64,000 bases of DNA from Kalaharituber pfeilii (taxonomy: Eukaryota > Ascomycota > Pezizomycetes > Pezizales > Pezizaceae), in assembly GCA_015179045.1 (NCBI GenBank), contig WHUZ01000006.1, positions 1,178,001 to 1,242,000 of the forward strand, in the 5' to 3' direction. The notes under the pieces are model-generated. The model did no database searches. It was not told where the DNA came from and saw only the letters and a list, made by a program, of their open reading frames with translations. Position 1 is the first letter of the stretch. Every line of letters starts with the position of its first letter. Below, one piece after another: positions 24,464 through 34,179 of this stretch. The translations under genes were made by a program, and so were the position numbers.

Positions 24464-24739
24464 GTGAAGAACACTGGTCAGGCCGACAGAACCGTAGTGG
24501 TTATCCAAAACAATCCACCTTCGCCCCCATCATCCTCAGCGGGCATCGAACCAGTGTCAAAAAAACTGCAAGCTGCGAACAGCAAGCAACCCATAGAAGC
24601 TGATATCTTAACGGGCAAAACCATCACGACTGGGGAACCAAATTATACGGTTATTGAGGTGAAAACACAATCAGGGCATGTCGTCAATGTTCACAACACC
24701 GGTGCCCGATTGTGGGAGCTCCCTGGAAAGGACCTGTGA
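24464..24739 (+). CDS. Possible small protein of 91 residues, unknown function
   Basis: I do not recognise this protein. The N-terminal half is rich in Pro, Ser and Gln (NNPPSPPSSSAG) and the C-terminal half looks folded (YTVIEVKTQSGHVVNVHN, ending ELPGKDL). The frame stays open upstream of the ATG for at least 50 bases, and an acceptor-like TTTTCAG ends at 24379, so a 5' exon could exist, but no matching GT donor was seen between the TATA box and that site. A second frame starting at 24273 overlaps its beginning. The TATA box and pyrimidine leader support transcription. No signal peptide or membrane segment is visible. It could also be a decayed fragment. Confidence 0.4.
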   Translation: MKNTGQADRTVVVIQNNPPSPPSSSAGIEPVSKKLQAANSKQPIEADILTGKTITTGEPNYTVIEVKTQSGHVVNVHNTGARLWELPGKDL

Positions 24740-24759
24740 TAATTTCTATTAAAGACAAC

Positions 24760-25231
24760 GCGATGACCCTTGACTTGGTGGTTTTATCCGAACAATGATG
24801 CGGCGTTGAAAAGACAGTTTTGTTCGAGGTTATGATAAATGATGGGTCTCAAGATGGTCACGAATAACGTTAACGGCGAATCACTCGTGGATCCCAATGG
24901 CCATGCCCTGTAATATACTAGCATATTTTAGCAGAAACAATTGAACAACGACAGGAAAAGGCAGGTCAAGTTGGCATGTTGCATTTACTTTTTGGGTGGA
25001 GTCCTCTTTATTATCATGAAGCCCTATACCACGTTTGTCCTGCTGTTTTCATTTTCCATTTCTTTGTTTCCCCTCATGCTCATTGCTTTCAATTTCCTTT
25101 ACCTTTATCCACCTTGCCACTTCAGGTTCCTTTTACACTTCCTTCTTCCAATCGATGGGTGATAGAACCTCCTCCGCAGGGTTTGCTTGGTTAGTCATAC
25201 CTTTTTATTTCTTCATCAATTCCGTTTGTTG

Positions 25232-25267
<36 letters not shown>

Positions 25268-26210
25268 TTCTTTGTTTTTAAGGGGTTTTCTTTGCATATA
25301 GGTGGATTGCATCTTGGTTTCAATGAATGTAATTTTATGGGTGGCATCTCGTCAGATATTGCATATATTATTAGAGCATGATTTCAGTGGTTGTGTTTGT
25401 ATCCTTTTTTTTCTCTCATGCTTGTCTTTTCATCCATTTTCCCCTAGGTTCTTTGTTAGCTCGCACCTCATATCGAAAATCTGCTTTCTTCCGACTGTTC
25501 TTGGGAAAGAATTTCCTTGGAGTCTCACATGGTTAATATGTATTATCGACACTTCTGTGTTGTCGTCAACCCCGAGAAAGATTCTAATTAACATGATCAT
25601 CTTTGTTCTCTGCAAGAATATCATCGTAAGGTTTGTGTAGTCCTTCTATATGAATATAGCCCTGTGACACCGATATAGCATCTTTGTTACCCAGCAGAGG
25701 GTGCCGCGCATTATATTTATTTATAAGCCCACTCCAAGCACTACACAATTCCCTTAACATAAGCCTTCAATCCACTTGCGGGCTTTCGTATCACAAAGCG
25801 AAAACATAGGTAGTGGTGAATAAAATGTAAGCTTGCAACTGTATTGCAATCTCATATATCAGTATTGGCAGTTCATTTGTGAGAACTATCCTCACCTGTT
25901 AAAAAAGAAGCAAATTCTTAGCACTTAACCATTCAGCATCAAAATATTTCTTGCAACATCGATGAAGTATAGGTCTAGATGCTTCAGATACCCCAATCTG
26001 GGATGAAGTCTGCTTCGATGATTCGACTGCAATGAATGAACAGCATTTCAAGTTTTTGATAATGCAAAGTATATCTGACTATCCCTATAAGAGTTTAGTT
26101 CCGTATATGCGATAACGCCCTGGGTCAACCCATGTTATCGATAGACTGGTTCTTTATCGACACCCATTGTGAGTTGGGGTAAACATAAAAGAGATAATGA
26201 AACGAGAAGA
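24760..26210. other. Gene-poor tract with a 29-bp poly-T run
   Basis: ORFs at 24.94-25.64 kb are translations of T-rich DNA and resemble membrane segments only because of base composition. A homopolymer of 29 T runs from 25234 to 25262. No supported gene. Confidence 0.5.
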
Positions 26211-26215
26211 TATGG

Positions 26216-26257
26216 GGTGCGGGGTAGTCTCGTAACCAACGCTGACTAGGGGAGGGG
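26216..26257. mobile_element. 24-bp mini-palindrome insertion with degraded 9-bp repeat
   Basis: The insert occupies 26225-26248, starts TAGTCTCGTAACCA and ends CGCTGACTA. It is nearly the same as the 25-bp insert at 31,995 (one base shorter, GA against A). Flanks are GGTGCGGGG on the left and GGGGAGGGG on the right, 7 of 9 identical, consistent with an old target duplication in G-rich DNA. Confidence 0.6.
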
Positions 26258-26846
26258 GGAATCAGGATAACGCTCTGGATATAGCGTACCTCAACAACAC
26301 TCCTTCAATTGGGTGTGAGTATGGTTTTAAGACTCTCGAAGCGCCCCACCCTCCCCTTCGGTTACGCTTGACGCTTCTTTGACACTCCCTGCACTCTTAC
26401 GACATTGATACTGCAACGTTGCATCGCAGGACATCATACAGCGTCTCCAGATGAAGACATGGCTTGGAAAGATGGAAAGAATGCAGACCGTGCCCAATGA
26501 TGTCGTACACGGGATTTCTAGACCTGCATGAGGAGATTGCTAAATTTCCTGCGCAGGTATGATAATATGTAACGCAGAAGCTTCGTCTATAGCAACCAGA
26601 CTACATAATAGCTTTTCGGATTGAGATTGCTCTCAACCGATATTGAACCGCATGGGGCCCGGTTTACAAGCAGACTAAGTCAGATCGGAGTAATATAAAA
26701 GTAACTGTGACATAGGCCGAGTATCTTCACTATTCTAGCACCTTCGTTGTCCGCTTGCCTGGTGCCTGAGTTTCTACCGTCATCACCATTTCGGATCATG
26801 TGTAAGGAAATGAAAGAGCTTAATTTCATGGTGAGAGCAAATGGTA

Positions 26847-26883
26847 GGAATAATCTAGTCTGGTTACGAGACTAGGAATAATC
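26847..26883. mobile_element. 19-bp mini-palindrome insertion with perfect 9-bp target duplication
   Basis: TAGTCTGGTTACGAGACTA (26856-26874) is an almost perfect palindrome. It is flanked on both sides by GGAATAATC (26847-26855 and 26875-26883), with no mismatch. The outer TA is also shared on the left, so the duplication could be read as 11 bp. This is the shortest intact member of the family in this window. Confidence 0.75.
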
Positions 26884-26889
26884 CCATTA

Positions 26890-29300
26890 GCATTGGGACT
26901 GAAATTGGATGGGTGTAATTATAAGGGCAATTAATTCGGCCGGGACGTGTGTGAGTGGTGTGGAGCAATTCGCTATCTGGAAGTGGATATGGAGCCGCTA
27001 GTTACTCCTAACTTGTCAAGGTTAATCGTTGCTTCCTTGTTGGCATTAAAGTTTTGCTGTCACAACGGCCAACTGCAGGAGATGTTATATATCTCACCTG
27101 GCTTCTTTCTACTACGTGCTTCATGCTTGTATGTATTGTTACCCCTGACATGAGACGAAGATGCACTACTTAATATCTGCTATCAGGTATGCATTGACTG
27201 CCACACAACCAGGCACGCCCCTATACTTGACCCAAAGGGCTCTTTTACTGCTGCCATTTATTCTTTTTTATTCTTTCCTGCCTTTTTCCTATTTTGAATT
27301 TCCTATCGACTGTAATAACTTTGCTCTTTCTTCCTTTCTGCTTCACTGCCGCACACAACACCTCGCATGAAATGAACTTGAAGATGATAACTGTAACCGT
27401 TTGAAACAATGTGAACCCGGAGAGTTATAAAAGCGTGCAAGCACCTGTACTGGTGTAGCATTCCATGGCAAACACTTATGGAGAGGGAATATATCTCTCT
27501 GATCCAGTCTGGATCGGACTGCATGAAGCTAATAGTCTTTCTCAAAACAGTCAACATAGACGCGGCATAGAATTCAAATGAAACTCAGATCCCGCTTCGA
27601 GTAGAATTTATGCACATCAGTGCATTTCAAGATCCATTGGAGGAACATGCACGTCAAGCCGGTTTATAGGATGTTTTGATTTGGCGCCTCTGTAATATCT
27701 CAATCCTGCTAAGCGTTAGAGGACTCGGAACGATGGGTTTGCAGCACTTACGCCTGTAACATTTAGAAGGATGAGACAGAAAACGTGAGCATCGACCTAG
27801 TAGAAAAAGAAACATCGACCCCAATTCTAGTTTCCATTCACACCTGACTAGGTTGCCATGACAATGAATGATTGCTCTGAGAGGGAAAAGTTTTAAGTCT
27901 GTCTATATCCCGTGATTTCAGGATGTTTTCGAACAGCGCCGGTTCGTACCATCCGCAGTATTGTGAATATCTTGTTCAAAAAACAACGAGCAGATTATGT
28001 AATTCATCGACTTTCGTCAGGCCGTACTCCGTAGACTCCTGCGGTTCTAAACTGTTGCACAGATTTAATTATTTGAAAACCAAGCCAGGGACATCTGTTT
28101 TGGTCTTTTCCCCGCTAGTCTTAGTGGGATGTATCACACACGCGGTCTGAGCGCAGAATATTTGGCCGAAGCAGTCCAACAATTGCCGCATTTGTAACCA
28201 ACTGTCTTCACACATGAACAGCTTGAATTCCAGGAAATAGTCCACTACGTTTTCTTCCCAAAATCGTGCTGTAATCGTCAGCTTCCAGCAAACTCATGAG
28301 TAAACTCAGGGTAATGGTGCATACCATGGAGTTCATATTCCACAGTGCATCGTGTATCGTTAAGTAAGGCAGCGATAGGGATTTATGTTGTCCATGCTGT
28401 CGTACACCAGTTAATTAAGACCTAGTACTTTTGACGAAAGAACGATCATATCAGTGTTCGTCAATTAACCCTAAGTAGGTGGCTTGGCTCGTAGTGCCGC
28501 ATGCCGTATGGGTAGGTACTTGCGTGAAGTCTGTATTTTTCTTCAAGAAAATATAACACTCGCAATGGCACGGCCCTGAGCCGAAGCCCTCAATGCTCTG
28601 AGGCAAGTATGATGTGAGGCACGTGAGAAGGATATATTACATGGATACTAATAGACAGCCAGCCTGGCCAACACTGAGCGGTACACCTCTTGTGTATTTA
28701 GATTCGACGAAAAAATACATGAGACAGTTGGAGGATCTTGGCATGACACTACACTCCAGAGCCAGCTGGAGCCCATTCATTGAATAATCCTGAAGTGCTA
28801 GAAATTTTAGCCCGCAGGCCCCGGGCTCTCTATCAAAATCGCAGCGGTTTAATCTCGCAGCTCTATCCTTTCCTACTCTACATTATGCCGCCGCGGGCGT
28901 GCCCCTTAATTCGAGTGAATAGCAGCGACACACCGACCATCCCCGGGGTTGTACTTCACTTATGATACCCCCGTTCGACAACTTATGCTGCGCCGCTCTC
29001 TCGCTGCACGCTCAGTACTATATCACCTCTCAATTGAGTCAATCCTCGCGACCTCTCTTCCCTGGAAGCCAACGCCCGCTTGATCGACACAGTTGATGCG
29101 TGTGCCCCTATAATTATTGCCGACATGAAAGTCCATTCCCGTCTGAAACTTGTGAATTCCCGGCACCTTCTCACTCGAATCCAATTCGACTCCACCCATA
29201 GAGTCCTCGCTCTATTGTTGATGGCACCTACTCCCTTCACGAGGCGGTTGCTCCATGGTCCTCTCTCCTGTGGTCAACTTTTCTCAGCAGCCTCCTGACA
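26890..29300. other. Gene-poor tract, no gene recognised
   Basis: Short frames only, without family motifs. Nothing regular was seen other than AT-rich runs. Confidence 0.5.
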
Positions 29301-29329
29301 TTAAGGGAGGCTACAAGACGACCAAGTTA

Positions 29330-29605
29330 GTACTGGGCATACACCTCTCCGACCCTGAAGCGACGGCCACGGGGCAGATTTCCGCCTTGTTACAAGCATT
29401 CACGCCAAGAAACATACAGTTGCCAGCGACCACAAAATCCTGATGCTGCATATTGGCCGTCCGGACAGGCCAGGTAGCCAGCATCTTGTTCGAATGTGGC
29501 TGGACGGAGAAGGATGGCGATCTCAAACGGGACGCCAAGCAATTGCTGGAAAGGACATTCATGGTCGAGGTACTGGTAGGTATCCACGAGGGAGGCCTGT
29601 TCTAA
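29330..29605 (+). pseudogene. Coding-like fragment of unknown family
   Basis: Two overlapping frames look protein-like in succession. The first reads TKLVLGIHLSDPEATATGQ up to a stop at about 29441. The second, in another frame, contains LAVRTGQVASILFECGW and then LKRDAKQLLERTFMVEVLVG. Amphipathic composition and lack of low complexity suggest decayed coding sequence, but I recognise no family. The fragment ends just before an inverted-repeat element that begins near 29735. Confidence 0.3.
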
Positions 29606-29734
29606 AGAGGTGCGAGACCAGGCAAGACAGCGGACAGTACTCTACAAAGTCTCTCCGCCGCAAACTAGCACTAACCTGTCCCGGAAACTGTGTCGCTGCT
29701 ACCACTACCGACGTACCTAGAGAATGAGGCAAAA

Positions 29735-30050
29735 GCACTAGCGGCTATCATTTCGGCGGGTCCTATCCCTTGGGGTCGCGAGACATGCAGCCGAGTGCCC
29801 CCTGCACCATTTTTCAGTTCATCAAGAACAATCACCATAAAAATCAATAAAATAGTGGAAAAATTACAGAGAAATAGTAAACTGCATAAGTGGGCGTTGG
29901 AAAATCCGAAAGTTTTTTCTTTTGAGAATTTAGAATTGAGCTTTTATGGTTGAGTTGTGTTTCACAAGGGGGGTGGGCTCGGCGGGATGCCTCGCGATCC
30001 CAGGGGTAAGAGCCTGGTTGAAGCTACGGGGATATGATAGCGCTGCCGTA
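29735..30050. mobile_element. About 315-bp inverted-repeat element, copy 2 of the GAGACATGCAGCC family
   Basis: The inner boxes are GCGAGACATGCAGCCGAGTG near 29777 and, inverted, GCGAGGCATCCCGCCGAGCC ending near 29997. An outer weak pair (CTATCATTTC on the left, CTATCATATC inverted on the right) suggests the same two-tier arm structure as copy 1 at 22.1 kb. The AT-rich core resembles that of copy 1 base by base (AATAGTGGAAAAATTACAG against AAAATTACAGGAAAATAGT order). It is non-coding. Confidence 0.65.
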
Positions 30051-30059
30051 GCAGTGGTT

Positions 30060-31765
30060 CAGCATGGCTCTCGGTATCATATCTTGCCATGAGATCCTCA
30101 TGCGGACACCCCTGCACGCAGGTCCAACCATCTTGGTAAGATATGGGAGTCACGCCCTGATAATGGAAAGAATGTGGAGGACCTCAGGCAACTTGTGCTT
30201 AACCGCGCACTGCTTGCTGAATACATTGAGGATGCGATTCGGGACTACGCACTAGAGCGTTCAGAGCAATGGGCGAAGACACAGTTATGATATCATCCAT
30301 GGTCAGTTAGCGGACGTTGAAGGAAGCTTGCTCGCGTGCATGATTATACAACTGAAGTAAGCCATGCTTAAACACTACTTCATAAATGTATTCCCATTAA
30401 GTAATGATAGGGATTTCTGTGAGTCTCAGCATTTCTCCTTTTTATTGCAGAAATCGAACTCAAGTTATTCTTTCTATTGTTCCTATGTGACTCCTACCCT
30501 GGAGAAATCCTGCTGTATGAAATGATGTGCACTTAAAGTATACCCGCATGGCAGTTTCCATGTCCTGATGACTTTAAAAGTTCGGTACCACACCGTGCGA
30601 GTGACATTCCCGGCGCGGTACCACCCAGAACGGGAAATATCGGTTATTTCTTTGTCCCTGTTAATGTCGGTGCGCTCTAGTAACAGGTATGTTTAACTAG
30701 TACATATAGTTAAGCTCTCTCCTGACTTCACTCTACCTTCCATACCAGCTTAGTCAAGCTAACTATTAGAAGAGCCTTTCCACAATTCTATAAAATAATC
30801 TTCAAAAAACCAGAACTAGTTACAGAGGATAGATTAAGTTCATTTCTTAGTACAATTCAGAACTGAGTTTAGGACTGATATATGATTAGGTGGAAAGGAT
30901 GGAAAAGGAATGTAAGTAATCGCATATAAAGATATTGATTATTGACTTAAGAATAAAGGTATCTCATTAGCTTTTACTCATTGAAAAAGATCCACATCAA
31001 GAAAGCTTTTTTCGCGTTGACATTTCCCGTCTGAGAGTTCTCGCCGAGTCTCTTAATCAGGTGTCGTAGATTAGGGAAAATCGAATGACGGTCGCTATCA
31101 ATATCACATGATACGGACGCATTGATGGAGGGGTTTAGCGATGTGCACGACGATGGGCAGAGTGTAGCGTATGTGCTTGGCTGATGAGAGGTCAAATCGT
31201 TAATGATATGAGATCCGTTGTTAGTAGCGAAATGCGAAGTGCGTCAATATTACTGACGTACCTTTGTAAGATAGCTCATGAACGAAATTAAATTGCATTC
31301 AAGAGTTTCTCGATTGGTTTATAGGAAGCGTATAAGGTAAGTGATCTCGTAAAGCAAAGCGCCTTCTGCGCGCACCAAAAGTTGTCACTTCTTGCAACTA
31401 TCCAACGGCAGCGTAGATTTAAAGATAATGGTAGATACTGTAAATTGCCCTACTCGCTTCATGTACGCCTGGCACACTGCCTTATAACAATCAGTATAGA
31501 GAAGCAATACAAAGAATCATTATCACACCCAATTCTAGCCCAGATTTTCACATATTCAGCAAGTCGTACGAAGGTGTGCAACCCCTTTAGCGCGTGGCTC
31601 AGCTATAAGTACGGGTGGTTCACCCACCCTTATTGCTTCGCTACATTTTGTAACATCCGGTCACTTCAGTACTGTACACTACGGCTTCGCCTTCGTTACG
31701 CTTCGTTTTTATCGGCGAGTTTAAGAATACTGAAGTTTGTCGGCACACAAGCTAATGATTTATTG
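30060..31765. other. Gene-poor AT-rich tract
   Basis: No recognisable gene. An ORF at 31382-31795 (+) lacks motifs. A GGGTG/CACCC palindrome occurs near 31605-31630. The AT-rich part at 30.7-30.95 kb is probably decayed repeat. Confidence 0.45.
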
Positions 31766-31770
31766 AACGG

Positions 31771-32571
31771 TTGGCAGGAATCTACAATACCGTAGGTGAC
31801 AGCACCGAGCAACAAACAAACAAAAAGAAGTCGAAGTGGATTACTTCATATTCCAACGTGTCTCTCTTAGACGCAGAAAAGAGATTAGGTTTTAAGATGC
31901 AATCACTCAACTCTAAATTGATTCCGGTTAGCAATATATCGGCAACTGCAAAGGATAGTGTGGGAGATGAGACGCTTAAGGAGAGGTGTATTGCTAGTCT
32001 CGTAACCAGACGCTGACTAGTGTATTGCAACATAATGGATTTGAAGGATACACCCTTCGGAGTCGACCGTGGATTTTAGTGAAGGTAATGTTAGTGATTT
32101 GGTGTTTTGCTATGATCAATCCCATACTTTCTTGTTTCGAACGGAAGGTAGGTCGAGATATACGTTTGCGGAGGGAGAAAGAGATTGTTTCCGTGGACAG
32201 TGAGGCAGGTAGAAAAGAGGAATTCGTTGTGATAGATGTAGTTTCGGTGACAGAACGAAACTTTGTCCTTGTTATTGAAGGAAAGAAGTCATCTCTCAGA
32301 GAAGCGATGAAGCAATGTTTGCTTTCAATGAAGGATATAAGGGATAATAATGGTTATGGCGGGGTGTACGGATTTATCACGAGAGGGGAATTTTGGAAGT
32401 GTTCCAATATGATGCCCAATCTTTTAGGGCGACACGCAGGATTGATGTGTTATCTGAAGATATGGAAAACGATAAGGAGTTGTGGATGAAGGAGAATACG
32501 GTTCTAGTGGATTGTTTCATTGTTGCGCTGAGTAATGGAGGGATTGTGAAGAAGGACGTGGTGGTTGGATA
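31771..32571 (+). pseudogene. Decayed gene with E-x-K nuclease-like motif
   Basis: The frame at 32025-32489 reads EFVVIDVVSVTERNFVLVIEGKK, then CLLSMKDIRDNNGYGGVYGF and TRGEFWK. A frame change is needed to reach the tail VLVDCFIVALSNGGIVKKDV, which ends at a TAG near 32571. A beta strand ending V-x-E-x-K followed by a helix with a conserved Gln-Cys-Leu resembles the core of PD-(D/E)XK nuclease-fold proteins; that resemblance is inference. The upstream piece 31771-32016 (DAEKRLGFKMQ, DETLKERC) is separated by a 25-bp mini-palindrome insertion, and removing insert plus one repeat copy still leaves a stop. So the copy is broken more than once. I cannot name the family. Confidence 0.45.
31986..32028. 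mobile_element. 25-bp mini-palindrome insertion with perfect 9-bp target duplication
   Basis: The insert occupies 31995-32019, begins TAGTCTCGTAACCAGACG and ends CTGACTA. Both flanks are GTGTATTGC (31986-31994 and 32020-32028). Read on the minus strand it contains TCTGGTTACGAGACTA, the 16-nt core shared with the 26,856 copy. It lies inside decayed coding sequence. Confidence 0.8.
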
Positions 32572-32671
32572 GGTGAATATGGTAGATTCGGGTATGGCCT
32601 TAGTGGACCTCCTTTTTCGGACATTACTTTAAATACCCATATATTTTACTAGAATCGAACGGGGGGGGTTG

Positions 32672-32729
32672 GGGGGAGGCTAGTCTGGTTGGCACGGAAG
32701 GGCTTGTGCCAACCAGACTAGGGGGAGGC
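32672..32729. mobile_element. 40-bp perfect hairpin insertion with perfect 9-bp target duplication
   Basis: The insert spans 32681-32720. The left arm TAGTCTGGTTGGCAC and the right arm GTGCCAACCAGACTA pair perfectly over 15 bp around a 10-base loop. Both flanks are GGGGGAGGC (32672-32680 and 32721-32729). G richness makes the duplication slightly less informative than at the other sites, but all nine positions match and the repeat is bounded exactly by the palindrome. Confidence 0.8.
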
Positions 32730-33235
32730 AGGATCCCTCCAAGGAGGAGGAAAGCTAATTGTAGAAAAAAGTGTTTTTGATGATTTGTATTTAATTACTT
32801 GTTTGGGCAATAAATTTAGTTGAGTGTTTGTTCGATGTAAAATATGTAGGTGTTGCACGGTATTGAAGCTACTGAATTTGTTCCTAGATTTACGCGGGCA
32901 GCCGGGGGTTCCAGTCGGTGAGTCCCAGTTTGGTTTTGTTCGAAGAGTGCAGAGAAGTGTAAAAGACTAGAAGATTTTTTTTGCTTCGCTTTAGTTTTTC
33001 TACTTTCAGCAATATCATTACGGTAATAGGATAAAATCAAACATTTTCTATTAGATGTAACATCACAGACACTCGAAGTCCGACATCAGGAGCAATAGAG
33101 CAATGCTCGAACGTAAATTGTATACCTTGAGGCATAACATTGCATAGCGTTGCATAGCATAGGTGGCTCAATACTATAAGGCAAAGCTACGATATCGATA
33201 GGCTTCTACATCACACTGACAGTAGAAACAGAGGG
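32730..33235. other. Short non-coding tract between repeats
   Basis: No gene or regular repeat recognised; AT-rich with short frames only. Confidence 0.5.
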
Positions 33236-33239
33236 ACAA

Positions 33240-34175
33240 GAGAGGAAAAGGAGGATAGAAGAGGAGGTGGACCAGGGATGGAAAGTGGTGTACACGGATG
33301 GGAGCAGGATTGCGAAGAGGACTGGGGTGGGACTCTGGCAAGGAAAGGCGAGGTCCCTCTATCTGGGATCTAGAGCTACGTGAACGATGCAGAGTTAGTA
33401 GCCATAGCAAAGGTGCTGGAGGAGGGAGGTAAGGAGACAATCCTAGTTACAGACTCGAAAGTGGCCATCCAGAAGCTTAAGAGGGTAGCAGAGGGGTTCT
33501 TGTTCCCAGGTGGAGCAGCCCACCTGGTGAGGGAAGCCTGAGAGGGTAGAATGGCATGAGAAGGGATGGATGTAACTGTGATTTGGGTTAAGGGGCACAA
33601 GGGCATGAAGGGTAATGAGAGAGCGGACAGGGCGGCCACGATTGGTGGCCCCTACCCTACCAGGACGTGGTAGTCACAGAAGCCGGAATGCGAAGGGACG
33701 CCAAGTTACAGTGAGTGCAAGAAAGGAACAGATTGGGTCTCAGCTACAGACTATTGCGAAGACTAGGGGGGTGGGTAGGCACATGAGTAGGTATCCTAAG
33801 GGGGAAGGGCCTCAGGGCCTGGAAGTACAGGATAGGCAAGGCGGATAGCCCGGAGTGCAGATGGTTTGGGGAGGAAGAAGAGGCGACGACTCACCTGTCG
33901 AACAAGTGCGAGATATGGAGGAGGAAGTGGCAGGGAGGGATGGAAGCGATGCACAAGCCGCCGGCAGCGAAGAGGGAGGAAGGGGACCCCGTGGTGGAAC
34001 TGCTGAGGCAGATAGAAGAGTGAACTTCTGCCTCAAGGCACGAGTTGAGCTCACCTGGAATAGCCTTTTAGTACTATCTTTTTAGCGTGGCTATCACTTA
34101 TTTCTTTTCTCTTTTCCTATGTAACTAATCTCGCCATAGCCCACAGGGCGGCATGCGAGTAATGATTTGAAAAAG
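33240..34175 (+). mobile_element. LINE fragment (RNase H and 3' end), 5'-truncated, copy 2
   Basis: RNase H motifs appear in order: WKVVYTDGSRIAKRTGVG (first catalytic Asp), YVNDAELVAIAKVLEEG (Glu), ILVTDSKVAIQKLKRV (Asp) and VTVIWVKGHKGMKGNERADR (His and last Asp). They are spread over two or three frames with internal stops. The segment after RNase H (WKYRIGKADSPECRWFGEE) matches copy 1 at 10.4 kb. The 3' end (CGAGTAATGATTTGAAAAA, near 34155-34174) also matches copy 1. It is a dead, 5'-truncated non-LTR retrotransposon of the same family. Confidence 0.85.
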
Positions 34176-34179
34176 TCGT

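Noticed and set aside
31382..31795. 137-codon plus-strand frame
   Set aside because: No motif, contains low-complexity TTCG words, and does not connect to the following decayed gene.
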